Positions 1 through 7,399 of a stretch of DNA of 64,000 nt are shown here, in pieces (the stretch's first letter is position 1; each line of letters opens with the position of its first letter). The translations under genes and the position numbers were made by a program. Where the stretch lies: assembly GCA_015232365.1 (NCBI GenBank), contig JADFZU010000006.1, positions 21,456 through 85,455 on the forward strand, written 5' to 3'. The notes under the pieces are model-generated. The model made no database searches, was not told where the DNA came from, and saw only the letters and a program-made list of their open reading frames with translations. This stretch comes from Magnetococcales bacterium. Its GTDB lineage: Bacteria > Pseudomonadota > Magnetococcia > Magnetococcales > JADFYX01.

Positions 1-1
1 T

Positions 2-436
2 CTTTTGGTTCGGGATATTGTGCCAGACTGTTTTATAGTTGCCTGTGGTGCAACAAGAGCTTCAGAGCCAAGGTTGCGCAGGGTTGGGGCCGACCGGGTT
101 GTTGCACCAGCACAGATTGGTGGAGCTCAGATGGCTAATATTGTCCTCAGGCCATCAGCCACGGAATTTTTTGATATGGCCTTCAGGTCAGATAGTGATG
201 AGGTTGAGATGCAGGAGATGCATATTCCGGCACAATCACAGCTAGACGGCTCCAAACTTGGAGAACTGTATGGTCACTCTGAATTTGACGATGTAATTGT
301 TGTTGGTTATATAGCTAAGGATTCCAAGGATATCCGTTTTAACCCAAAAGGAGATGTGCAGTTAAATGCCGGTGATGTTTTGATCTGTTTTGGTCAGCTA
401 GATGATCTAGCCCGTTTTGAAAATGCACTGAAATAG
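2..436 (+). CDS. Potassium channel / TrkA-type RCK protein, C-terminal part (cut by window edge)
   Basis: This is the end of a larger protein whose frame is open to the left edge; the TTG at position 5 is only an artefact of the ORF caller. The first ~55 residues look like the end of a Rossmann RCK/TrkA-N domain (FIVACGATRA, then RRVGADRVVAP). The block GAQMANIVLRP is typical of the linker in MthK-like channel proteins. The last ~75 residues form a TrkA-C domain (DGSKLGELYG ... NAGDVLICFG), which in this family binds regulatory ligands and gates K+ flux at the inner membrane. The pore lies outside the window if present, so a soluble TrkA-like subunit cannot be excluded. It converges on argB, with two REP-like hairpins between. 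Confidence 0.8.
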   Translation, partial: LLVRDIVPDCFIVACGATRASEPRLRRVGADRVVAPAQIGGAQMANIVLRPSATEFFDMAFRSDSDEVEMQEMHIPAQSQLDGSKLGELYGHSEFDDVIVVGYIAKDSKDIRFNPKGDVQLNAGDVLICFGQLDDLARFENALK

Positions 437-464
437 TGGAATAGCGTATATTAATAGTAGCACA

Positions 465-504
465 GTGGAGTGAGCCTTTCTGCCGGGTTTGGGGAGTGCT
501 CAAG
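465..504 (+). repeat. REP-like GC-rich hairpin repeat, copy A (degenerate)
   Basis: A short GC-rich segment with the pattern GAGTGAGCC, CTGCCGGG, TTTGGGGAGTGCTC. It resembles copies B-E elsewhere in the window, which share the order GGGCTTGCC / CTGCCGG / TTTGGG-loop-CCCAAGG. It lies between the convergent channel gene and argB, where such a hairpin could end transcription. Confidence 0.5.
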
Positions 505-544
505 ATCATATTTTAATAGTTAAATCTGTTTCTTTGTAGTCATA

Positions 545-598
545 GGGGCGCAGGTGGGCTTGCCTCCCTGCCGGATTTGGGCAGGGCCCAAGGTTTTG
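545..598 (+). repeat. REP-like GC-rich hairpin repeat, copy B
   Basis: Two successive inverted repeats: GGTGGGCttGCCTCC, then TTGGGcagggCCCAA followed by GGTTTTGC. The same order and orientation recur near 13.0, 44.0 and 45.2 kb. It lies in the convergent gap between the channel gene and argB. Confidence 0.6.
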
Positions 599-665
599 CT
601 TTTAATTAAAGTCGATTGAGTAGTAAGCCATAAGAAGATTTTAGCTTTTAAAGCGACTAAAAAAA

Positions 666-1550
666 TCAGAGAAAATAGGTTCCAATTCCTTGGTCGGTAA
701 ACACCTCTAGCAGTAGGGCGTGTTCGATACGGCCATCAATAATATGGGCAGAGTTTACGCCACTTGCACGTGCATTAATACAGGTCTGCACCTTGGGGAT
801 CATTCCGCCAGCAATGGTTCCATTGCTAATTAATTCGCCAACCTCTTCTGAAGAAATCTTACTGATTAAACGGCCGTTTTTGTGTTTAACCCCTAGAACA
901 TCGGTGAGAAGAATCAACTTTTCAGCATTAAGGGCCATGGCAATATGTCCTGCAACTGAGTCGGCGTTGATATTATAGGTCTCACCATTTTCGCCGACTC
1001 CTACTGGGGCTATCACCGGAATAATGTCTGTTTGCTTAAACAGGCCTAAAAGCTGAGTGTTTATACGCTCTACATCGCCAACCCAACCCAGATCAATAAT
1101 TTCAGGAGTTTTCATGTCAGGTGAATTGCGAGTGTGTTTACGTTTTTTTGCAATGATAGTCCTGCCATCCTTGCCTGACATACCTGCTGCTTGACCGCCA
1201 TTAAGGTTGATCAGGTTGACAATATCTTTGTTGACCTTACCGGCCAAGACCATCTCGACAACATTGACCGTCTCCTGGTCAGTAACCCTTAAACCATCAA
1301 TGAAAAGTGGTTTAAGCCCCATCTGCTCCATGATTTTGCCAATTTGCGGCCCGCCGCCGTGAACCACAACAGGATTGATTCCAACTTGACGCAAGAGAAT
1401 AATATTCTGGGCAAAAGCTGTTTTTAGAGCTTCGTCGACCATGGCGTTGCCACCATATTTGATTACGAAGGTTTTCCCCTCAAAACGGCGCATATAAGGG
1501 AGTGCTTCAATTAGTATGCGAGCTTTTTCTACCCGGTTATTGATGGTCAT
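666..1550 (-). CDS. argB: Acetylglutamate kinase
   Basis: This enzyme phosphorylates N-acetylglutamate with ATP, the second step of arginine synthesis, in the cytoplasm. The 294 residues match the usual family length. The amino-acid kinase signatures are visible: KYGGNAM near residue 31 for phosphate binding, [10 protein letters not shown] near 62, and a late [12 protein letters not shown] block typical of the nucleotide-binding half. The C-terminus ([15 protein letters not shown]) is a standard ArgB ending. The start follows family convention. No other arginine gene is adjacent; the next minus-strand gene upstream is petC, separated by a terminator and a repeat element, so argB is probably transcribed on its own. 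Confidence 0.96.
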   Translation of the reverse strand: MTINNRVEKARILIEALPYMRRFEGKTFVIKYGGNAMVDEALKTAFAQNIILLRQVGINPVVVHGGGPQIGKIMEQMGLKPLFIDGLRVTDQETVNVVEMVLAGKVNKDIVNLINLNGGQAAGMSGKDGRTIIAKKRKHTRNSPDMKTPEIIDLGWVGDVERINTQLLGLFKQTDIIPVIAPVGVGENGETYNINADSVAGHIAMALNAEKLILLTDVLGVKHKNGRLISKISSEEVGELISNGTIAGGMIPKVQTCINARASGVNSAHIIDGRIEHALLLEVFTDQGIGTYFL

Positions 1551-1887
1551 AACACTTTTCCAGAATTCTGTTCTGCTAATTTATGTGGAGTATAATTTGT
1601 TTTTTATGTAACGCTAGATTTGGCAGTTGTTCCTGCTTAACAGGCACAACCAGTTGATGCACCAATCATGCTTTAGCAAAATCTTGTCAGTAACAATATG
1701 CAGCGATTTCATCATGGGCAAATGGCCTTAGCCCGGTTGTGCGAAGAGTACCCATTATGTGGGCTGTAACGCCATTCCAGGCAAAATTCGCACAACATCC
1801 AGACTGGATTACAGCATGCATGTATTTACAACTGCCGAATGTAGGATAATTGCTATAGTATGTACAGTTTTGTGCTGAAACTACAAT
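1551..1887. other. Non-coding gap between petC and argB, mostly repeat-derived
   Basis: This ~340-base stretch holds a long copy of the inverted-repeat element (R1) and then the petC terminator. The 83-residue minus-strand ORF crossing it (1687-1938) is Cys-rich without a recognisable domain, runs through the terminator and into petC, and is taken as spurious. The argB promoter should lie near 1555-1612, but I see no convincing boxes. Confidence 0.6.
1613..1845. repeat. Dispersed inverted-repeat element R1 (long copy)
   Basis: The left end reads CTAGATTTGGCAGTTGTTC and the right end ACAACTGCCGAATGTAGG. These are imperfect inverted copies of the 17-bp termini of the compact copy at 12852-12954. 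The interior is about 200 bases longer than in the compact copy and holds no recognisable coding sequence. The structure resembles a non-autonomous MITE-like element; no matching transposase is in the window. Confidence 0.65.
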
Positions 1888-1918
1888 AAAAAAACCCCGC
1901 AATTTGCGGGGTTTTTTT
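1888..1918 (-). terminator. Intrinsic terminator of the petABC operon
   Basis: An A7 / CCCCGC / AATTT / GCGGGG / T7 structure begins directly after the petC stop codon. On the minus strand it gives a strong GC stem followed by a U7 tract. Because it is symmetrical it could also act in the other direction. Confidence 0.9.
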
Positions 1919-1919
1919 A

Positions 1920-2747
1920 TTAATGTACCTTGGCCCAAATCCTTCGTTTAACCGCATAAAGCATTATTGTAAATATGACCAGGTAGAGCAGAACCTTAAA
2001 CCCTAAAGCTTTTCGCTCCATTAAGGTCGGCTCAGCAGTCCAGGCCATAAAGGCTGTCACATCATGGGACAACTGCTTAAGAGAGCTTTCAGTACCATCT
2101 GCATACTCAACAGCACCATCTGCTAGTGGGGCCGGCATGGCGAAGAATTGACCAGGGAAATATTTATTGAAAGTATCTCCGTTGCCAATACGCTCCAATA
2201 CATGCTTTATATGCTCTGGATGCTGGGCATCAAGATGAAGAACTGGGGCCAACTCCAACGCTTCCGCAGAAGATACCTCTTCATCTTCCATTACTTTCTC
2301 GACCAACGCAGCCTCATTTTCGTTAAGATAGCCGGTTAAAATTCCATAGACATAATCTTCATAACCCTTTCGAGCCTTGGTCATCAAAGATAGGTCAGGT
2401 GGAATAAGGCCAAATGACTCTTTGGCGGAAACCGGGTCCATAGTCGATATCATCTTCTCTTTTTTAGTCCGGCCTTGAGTTTCTGCAAGAGCTTCAATTT
2501 CACTCTCAGTAAAACCAAACTGCTCCAGAGAGCTGAACTGGATGTATTTAAACGAGTGGCAGCCCATACATACTTCAACAGCAACCTGGGCACCACGTTT
2601 GATAGAGGCGTTGTCAAACTTACCAAAAGCCCCTTTAAAGCCCCAATCCTGAGGAGGAGGTTTTGCCGCCCCGCTAGAAGCTAGAACCACCTGGGGAAGA
2701 AAAGCGGCTGCCAACACCACAACTTGGACAATTTTTAAAAATTTCAT
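1920..2747 (-). CDS. petC: Cytochrome c1 of the bc1 complex
   Basis: This subunit carries electrons from the Rieske protein to soluble cytochrome c on the periplasmic side. A signal peptide covers about residues 1-23. The haem attachment motif CMGCH is at 60-64. A candidate axial methionine lies in the FAMPAPLADG region near 200. A C-terminal membrane anchor (about 249-268) ends in a basic tail (KRRIWAKVH). The middle contains a Glu/Lys-rich insertion (about 85-165) that may form an extra helical segment. It is the last gene of petABC, 14 bases after petB, and is followed at once by a strong terminator. Confidence 0.95.
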   Translation of the reverse strand: MKFLKIVQVVVLAAAFLPQVVLASSGAAKPPPQDWGFKGAFGKFDNASIKRGAQVAVEVCMGCHSFKYIQFSSLEQFGFTESEIEALAETQGRTKKEKMISTMDPVSAKESFGLIPPDLSLMTKARKGYEDYVYGILTGYLNENEAALVEKVMEDEEVSSAEALELAPVLHLDAQHPEHIKHVLERIGNGDTFNKYFPGQFFAMPAPLADGAVEYADGTESSLKQLSHDVTAFMAWTAEPTLMERKALGFKVLLYLVIFTIMLYAVKRRIWAKVH

Positions 2748-2761
2748 AGTCTAAACTCCCC

Positions 2762-3976
2762 TTACAGACTTTTTGGCAGCGGTAGTGGCTTCTCAATGTT
2801 AAAAGCTGTAACTACAAATAACATCGCAAAATAGCCGAAGTAGATTGCTGTTCCTGTGCGACCCAGTATGATCAGCGGCAATGCCCCATCAAAGGCTGTT
2901 GCATCTGCAGGGTTGTAACCGATCCAGCCCAACATTATGCAGTTGGCTACAAAAATCCAGAAGAGAGATTTGCTTAATGGGCGGTAGCGGAATGAGCGAA
3001 CTGGAGAGCGGTCCAAAAACGGCAGGACAAATAGAACACAGATAGCTCCAACCATGGCGATTACGCCAGCCAGCTTACTGAATGAACCCAGGAAGTCGAT
3101 AGAGCGTAGAATGGCATAGAACGGTAGGAAATACCACTCAGGAACAATATGTGGAGGTGTCTGCATCGGGTTGGCAGGAATGTAGTTATCCGGCTCCAAG
3201 AAAGCGTTTGGTGCATAGAAGACAAACCAGCAGTAGATAATCAGCAGTACACCCATTCCATAGAGATCTTTAATTGTGAAATATGGGTGGAACGGCAGGG
3301 TATCTTTCTCTTCGTCAACAATATCAATTCCGGTTGGATTGTTGGAGTGGACCGCATGAAGTGCCCACATATGGACAATTACCAGAGCGAAGATGACCAG
3401 TGGCAGCAGAAAATGCAGTACGTAGAAACGGTTCAAAGTGGCATCGCCAACTGAGAACCCGCCCCAGACCCAGACAACCAGTTCGTCTCCAACCACCGGA
3501 ACAGCAGTTATAAGATTGGTGATAACGGCAGCTCCCCAGTAGGACATCTGACCCCATGGAAGAACATAACCCAAAAAGCCGGTTCCCATCATCATGAAGA
3601 AGATGATAACACCGATCCACCAGAGAATCTCTCTAGGGGCACGGTAGGAGCCGTAATACATACCCCTAAGGATATGGACATAGATAATAATGAAGAAGAA
3701 TGTAGCACCGTTGGCGTGTAGATAACGCAGTAGCCAGCCGTAGTTAACGTCACGCATGATATGTTCGACAATATCAAATGCATGTTTAGCATCTGGCTTG
3801 TAGTGCATCGCCAAAAACAGGCCGGTTGCAATCATGACAATCAGCATGAACAGTGCTAGAGAACCAAAGTTCCACCAGTAGTTCAGATTTTTTGGGGTTG
3901 GATACTCAGTTGCCTGACTTTTGATCATCTCTGTAATCGGAAGCCGGGCATCAACCCATTCCATTAATTTAGACAC
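2762..3976 (-). CDS. petB: Cytochrome b of the bc1 complex
   Basis: This membrane core of complex III binds two b-haems and both quinone sites. The 404 residues predict eight membrane helices, as in the full-length mitochondrial and proteobacterial form rather than the split b6/subunit IV form. The Qo-site motif [14 protein letters not shown] is clear, and haem-ligand histidines occur in helices B and D ([29 protein letters not shown]). The start is GTG (MSKLMEW), supported by a perfect AGGAGG-type ribosome binding site a few bases upstream. It sits between petA and petC in the standard order. Confidence 0.97.
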   Translation of the reverse strand: MSKLMEWVDARLPITEMIKSQATEYPTPKNLNYWWNFGSLALFMLIVMIATGLFLAMHYKPDAKHAFDIVEHIMRDVNYGWLLRYLHANGATFFFIIIYVHILRGMYYGSYRAPREILWWIGVIIFFMMMGTGFLGYVLPWGQMSYWGAAVITNLITAVPVVGDELVVWVWGGFSVGDATLNRFYVLHFLLPLVIFALVIVHMWALHAVHSNNPTGIDIVDEEKDTLPFHPYFTIKDLYGMGVLLIIYCWFVFYAPNAFLEPDNYIPANPMQTPPHIVPEWYFLPFYAILRSIDFLGSFSKLAGVIAMVGAICVLFVLPFLDRSPVRSFRYRPLSKSLFWIFVANCIMLGWIGYNPADATAFDGALPLIILGRTGTAIYFGYFAMLFVVTAFNIEKPLPLPKSL

Positions 3977-4037
3977 GTTCTCTCCTCCTACTCATCAATT
4001 CGACAAAAGATGAAGTGTTTGAGCGGTTGATGGCCGG

Positions 4038-4562
4038 TTATACCGGTTTACCAATGACTAAGGTTTGGTCATCTTTAAAAGCATAATAAGGTACAGCTAG
4101 GTTGGCTGGAGCCGGTCCTTTTCTGATACGGCCAGAGGTATCGTAGTGGGAGCCGTGACATGGACAGAGAAAACCACCAAAGTCACCAGTACCAATTGGT
4201 TGTGGAACACACCCAAGGTGGGTGCAGAGTGCCAGCAGAACCAAATATTGCTTTTTTTGTACCCTGGTCTCATCCTTGGCAAAATCAGGTAATTTTTCAA
4301 AATCACCATCTTTAGCCTGTTCAATCTGCTCCGGGGTACGGTGGAGAACGAAAACCGGCTTGCCCTGCCAGGGTATGGTAATCATCTGGCCTTCAGCCAG
4401 TGCACCGATATTTACCTCAGTCGTTGCTTGTGCGAGGACATCGGCAGATGGACTCCACGATCTGATAAAAGGCCAAGCCGCACCTGCTGTTCCTGCGACA
4501 CCCACGGCACTTGTTGCCAGGATGAGAAAATCCCGACGATTCTCTTCTGTCTCAATAACCAT
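4038..4562 (-). CDS. petA: Rieske iron-sulfur protein of the bc1 complex
   Basis: This subunit moves electrons from ubiquinol to cytochrome c1 using a [2Fe-2S] cluster with two Cys and two His ligands. The cluster motifs CTHLGC (113-118) and CPCHGSHY (133-140) are intact. The N-terminus has a Tat-like RRDFL motif followed by a hydrophobic anchor (about 12-35), as expected for a folded protein exported by Tat and kept membrane-bound. The total of 174 residues is normal. It is the first gene of petABC. A double GGAGGTTAGGAG ribosome binding region precedes the ATG, and FNR-like sites lie farther upstream. Confidence 0.97.
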   Translation of the reverse strand: MVIETEENRRDFLILATSAVGVAGTAGAAWPFIRSWSPSADVLAQATTEVNIGALAEGQMITIPWQGKPVFVLHRTPEQIEQAKDGDFEKLPDFAKDETRVQKKQYLVLLALCTHLGCVPQPIGTGDFGGFLCPCHGSHYDTSGRIRKGPAPANLAVPYYAFKDDQTLVIGKPV

Positions 4563-4824
4563 AAAGACTCCTAACCTCCTAATGAGCTTGTTTGGAAGTT
4601 ACAAAATAAAAAATTGTACAAAGATTCCAGGAAAATAAGACCGGTTACGCATATTATGATCTAAAGAATCCACATTATCCACAAAATCTAACTTGAACCT
4701 GAACTAAAAGAGGCTATTATCAGCAATCTCTACCTCGACCTTCTATAAGTACACTCTAATATTTCAAAATTACCGTGGCTGAGTCAACCATATTTCCATC
4801 AAAAGGGGAAAATAAATGCTAAAC

Positions 4825-4838
4825 TTGACCAAAATCAA
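4825..4838. promoter_or_regulatory. FNR/ANR-like binding site
   Basis: The sequence TTGACCAAAATCAA differs at one position from the FNR consensus TTGAT-N4-ATCAA. It lies 50 bases before trmL and about 260 bases before petA, so it could regulate either gene. An oxygen-responsive regulator would make sense for a cytochrome bc1 operon. Binding is inferred from the motif only. Confidence 0.55.
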
Positions 4839-4842
4839 GTTC

Positions 4843-4856
4843 ATATTGATCAATAT
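4843..4856. promoter_or_regulatory. Perfect 14-bp palindrome beside the FNR-like site
   Basis: ATATTGATCAATAT is a perfect dyad just after the FNR-like site, with similar TTGAT/ATCAA half-sites but no spacer between them. It may be a second operator for a related factor or a fortuitous AT-rich palindrome. Confidence 0.4.
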
Positions 4857-4887
4857 CGGCAGTAACGTAAGTTTGAGGTGACAAAGT

Positions 4888-5358
4888 ATGTTCCATGTAG
4901 TGCTGTTTCAACCGGAGATACCCCCCAACACCGGAACCATTATGCGTCTATGTGCTGCCAGCAACACCAGGTTGCACCTTGTTGGCCCTTTAGGGTTCCG
5001 TTTAGACGCCGCCTCTCTAAGGCGGGCAGGTATGGACTACCAGGAGCTGGCAGATGTGCAGCGATGGTCTGACTGGTCTGCATATCAAGAAGAGTCGCCT
5101 GATAACAGCCGCACCTTCGCTATTTCAACACATGGTAAACAGATCTATAGTAAATCTGAGTTTCGCCCCGGTGACCGGTTTCTCTTCGGCTCAGAAGGGT
5201 CTGGCCTACCAGTGCCTGTTTTGGAATCTTTTGGTGACCGTGTTCTGCGTATCCCCATGGCCCCTGAGGCCAGAAGCCTGAATTTGGCAATAAGTGTCAG
5301 TATTGTCCTCTATGAGGCCCTGCGGCAAAACGGATTTGCCAACCCGGATATTTCATGA
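4888..5358 (+). CDS. trmL: tRNA (cytidine/uridine-34 2'-O)-methyltransferase
   Basis: This SPOUT-family enzyme methylates the ribose of the wobble base in leucine tRNAs using S-adenosylmethionine, acting as a dimer in the cytoplasm. The 156 residues match the small TrmL/CspR subfamily. The N-terminal LFQPEIPPNTG and the knot motifs FGSEGSGLP and SLNLAISVSIVLYEALRQ are characteristic. The ATG is preceded by AGGTGAC. The last codons and the stop lie within a 26-bp palindrome shared with the convergent DsbA-like gene. It is transcribed alone, divergent from petABC. Confidence 0.94.
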   Translation: MFHVVLFQPEIPPNTGTIMRLCAASNTRLHLVGPLGFRLDAASLRRAGMDYQELADVQRWSDWSAYQEESPDNSRTFAISTHGKQIYSKSEFRPGDRFLFGSEGSGLPVPVLESFGDRVLRIPMAPEARSLNLAISVSIVLYEALRQNGFANPDIS

Positions 5359-5368
5359 AATATCCGGG
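5343..5368. terminator. Perfect palindrome at the convergent trmL / DsbA-like junction
   Basis: A perfect 26-bp dyad (half-site CCCGGATATTTCA) spans the trmL stop codon and ends 9 bases before the end of the opposing gene. It would form a long hairpin in either transcript. There is no good U tract on either side, so it may protect 3' ends or serve as a weak bidirectional terminator. Confidence 0.6.
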
Positions 5369-5376
5369 ATAAAATT

Positions 5377-6339
5377 CTACTTAGCCAACTCCTGGTTGAT
5401 TACCTCTGTAAAATCGGTGAAAGGAACTGCCCCTACTAGCTTGATGCCGTTGATAAAAAATGTTGGAGTTCCGGTAATCCCCAAGCTTTTTCCGTCCTTG
5501 CTGTCTGCCGCAACCCGGCTGGCATAACTACCGCTATCCAGACAGTGATCAAACTGCTTGCTGTTTAGTTTTAGTTTTTTTGCCAACTTTTTATACTCAG
5601 AAATTTCTAGCTTGGAGCCTTTGGCAAACAGAGCATCATGGAAGGGCCAGAATGCCCCCTGATCTTTTGCACACTGTGCCGCTTCTGAGGCTTTTGGAGC
5701 CTTTTTATGGAATGGCAGTGGGTAGTGGCGAAAAACAAAACGGACTTTATCTCCATACTTTTTTTCAACTTTGTTTATGGTCTCTTGGGCACGACGGCAG
5801 TATGGGCACTCAAAGTCAGAAAACTCAATAATGGTGATCGGAGCCGTTGCCGGCCCTTTGGAGAGGTCTTGAGGTCCAGGGACTGTATAACGTGGTGGCT
5901 TCAAGAGAAATGCAACCTGATATTTATTGGTCAAGCTACGGAGATACATCCCCTGTAGATTCTCTTCAAGCTGATTTTGCAGGTAGGAGCGGATTTTAGC
6001 GTCCATCCCCTTACCACCTTCTGGTAGCTGGCCTTTGTTCGCCTCAATGAAGGCAGTAACATCGGCATCGGTAAGAGGCGGTATTTTTTTATTTACCATC
6101 TCATCCATGACTTGATTCACTGCAATTCCGTTGGCTTTGGCCTCCAACTCCAATAGATGGTCGATAACCATCTCCTGGACTTTTGCCTCCCGGAGTTCGT
6201 AAATTTTATGGGTGATCTGTTTATCAACATCAGCAACATCCAGCTTCCAACTCCCTACCGAAGCAGCCGGTTCTGCCGATACAGTAGTTGGTATGATAAC
6301 AGCGAGCAGAGCAAGCAGAGCAAAAGTTGGTCGAAGCAT
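5377..6339 (-). CDS. Periplasmic DsbA-family thioredoxin-fold protein with an N-terminal helical domain
   Basis: A signal peptide (about 1-22, cleavage near VSA-EP) precedes a ~120-residue helical segment resembling the N-terminal part of SurA/parvulin-type proteins (VQEMVIDHLLELEAKANGI). A DsbA-like domain then spans about 155-320. The active-site motif CPYC is at 178-181, the cis-Pro region reads TGTPTFFING, and two more cysteines (AQCAKD, HCLDSG) lie in the helical insert. This matches the thioredoxin_4/DsbG-like group, which forms or isomerises disulfides in exported proteins. No DsbB-like partner is nearby. It is downstream of two Coq10-like genes on the same strand and converges on trmL. 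Confidence 0.88.
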   Translation of the reverse strand: MLRPTFALLALLAVIIPTTVSAEPAASVGSWKLDVADVDKQITHKIYELREAKVQEMVIDHLLELEAKANGIAVNQVMDEMVNKKIPPLTDADVTAFIEANKGQLPEGGKGMDAKIRSYLQNQLEENLQGMYLRSLTNKYQVAFLLKPPRYTVPGPQDLSKGPATAPITIIEFSDFECPYCRRAQETINKVEKKYGDKVRFVFRHYPLPFHKKAPKASEAAQCAKDQGAFWPFHDALFAKGSKLEISEYKKLAKKLKLNSKQFDHCLDSGSYASRVAADSKDGKSLGITGTPTFFINGIKLVGAVPFTDFTEVINQELAK

Positions 6340-6382
6340 GTTGTGATCCTTTTATTTATGATTTGGAACAGCTTTTATTAGG

Positions 6383-6817
6383 TTAATTAGAGTAAATCTC
6401 AGCGGCTCTATTTTTGAAGGCTTCTACCATCCGTTTTGAGGCTTCACCAAATACCGGCCCTAAGGCTAACTCAATAAGACGACTTTTAAAACGGAAATCA
6501 ATAAAAAAGTCTATAGTACAACCCCCGGATGGTGAGTCGGTAAACCTCCATTCGCTCTCTAGGTGTTTAAAAGGGCCGTCAATATTGGCAATGGTGATTT
6601 TTTTTCCTGGAACAACAGTATCTTTAGTTATGAAAGTCTCTCGCATCCCTTTAAAAGAGATTGTCATCTCTGACATAAATGTATCACCCTGCTCATCATA
6701 TTTCCGAGTTTTAGCCAGCCATGGAATAAATTCTGAATAACTGTCCATATCGACAACTAGATCATACATCTGTTCGGCACTATAGGGGACATGGGTGGAA
6801 GAGGTGCATTTACTCAT
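6383..6817 (-). CDS. Coq10/RatA-like START-domain protein, second copy
   Basis: This 144-residue SRPBCC/START fold protein belongs to the polyketide cyclase / Coq10 group. It begins with the usual VPYSAEQMYDLVVDMDSYSEFIPW and ends with the helix GPVFGEASKRMVEAFKNRA, which closes the lipid cavity. In eukaryotes Coq10 binds ubiquinone and supports respiration; the E. coli homologue RatA has been linked to ribosome association. With bc1 and complex I nearby, quinone handling is the more attractive reading, but this is inference. It is a tandem paralogue of the next gene upstream, 28 bases away, probably in one operon with it. Confidence 0.88.
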   Translation of the reverse strand: MSKCTSSTHVPYSAEQMYDLVVDMDSYSEFIPWLAKTRKYDEQGDTFMSEMTISFKGMRETFITKDTVVPGKKITIANIDGPFKHLESEWRFTDSPSGGCTIDFFIDFRFKSRLIELALGPVFGEASKRMVEAFKNRAAEIYSN

Positions 6818-6845
6818 TTTGTCTAGAGGCTCCTAGTAAGGCACG

Positions 6846-7280
6846 TTAATTACGGTGCAGATATATTGCCCTTTTTCTAAAGGCACTGATCATCTGTTTG
6901 GATACCTGGGTAAAGACCGGCCCCATGATCATCTCTTTCATTTTACTTGAAAAACGAAAGTCGATAAAAAATTCCACTTTGGTCCGGTCTTCACCGATGG
7001 GGTGAAAGTGCCAGGTACTTACCAGATATTGGAAAGGGCCAGATTTAAGGTTGATCTCAATTTTTTTGTTTGGTTCGACAATGTCCAGGGTTTGGAATGT
7101 CTCTCTAATGCCTTTGAAAGAGACAGACATTTCAGCCATAAACTGGTTATCCTTATGGTCCCAGACCCTGGCTTTGCCACACCAAGGTAGAAATTTTGGA
7201 TAACTTTCCACGTCCACAACGATGTCGTACATCTGGGCTGTGGTAAAGGGAAGCAGCTCGCTGACTCTTATTGTAGGCAT
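6846..7280 (-). CDS. Coq10/RatA-like START-domain protein, first copy
   Basis: At 144 residues it is the same length as its downstream neighbour, with the same layout: LLPFTTAQMYDIVVDVESYPKFLPWCGKARVWD at the start and GPVFTQVSKQMISAFRKRA at the end. Shared landmarks (SFKGIRETF/SFKGMRETF, EFFIDFRF/DFFIDFRF) show that the two arose by tandem duplication and have since diverged well apart. It is first in a minus-strand group with its paralogue and the DsbA-like gene, divergent from the large dikinase-like gene. Annotation pipelines may call either copy RatA or a type II toxin component; no partner gene supports a toxin role. Confidence 0.88.
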   Translation of the reverse strand: MPTIRVSELLPFTTAQMYDIVVDVESYPKFLPWCGKARVWDHKDNQFMAEMSVSFKGIRETFQTLDIVEPNKKIEINLKSGPFQYLVSTWHFHPIGEDRTKVEFFIDFRFSSKMKEMIMGPVFTQVSKQMISAFRKRAIYLHRN

Positions 7281-7399
7281 CGGAAATCTTAGTGAGTTAT
7301 GTGTGTATTATGTTATGGTCAGGCAGTTAACTATCACTATGTATATATAACCATATAGCATTGAGAGCAAGAGGTCATCAGAGACTGGAAACAATTTAA

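Larger units (their letters stand above)
4563..4887. promoter_or_regulatory. Divergent petA / trmL intergenic regulatory region
   Basis: This 325-base AT-rich gap separates divergent petABC and trmL and must contain both promoters. It holds two adjacent dyads near its right end (listed separately). A stretch around 4660-4700 contains TTATCCACA-like bases, but a single such match is not evidence of an origin. No small gene is seen. Confidence 0.55.

Noticed and set aside
1687-1938. 83-residue minus-strand ORF between petC and argB
   Set aside because: It runs through repeat R1, the petC terminator and into the petC coding end, and has no recognisable domain.
4660-4700. TTATCCACA-like bases suggesting a replication origin
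   Set aside because: A single DnaA-box-like match without a cluster, dnaA, dnaN or other origin genes is not enough.
6383-7280. Toxin-antitoxin pair based on RatA-type annotation
   Set aside because: Both genes are START-domain paralogues; there is no antitoxin-like partner, and the fold is better known for lipid or quinone binding.
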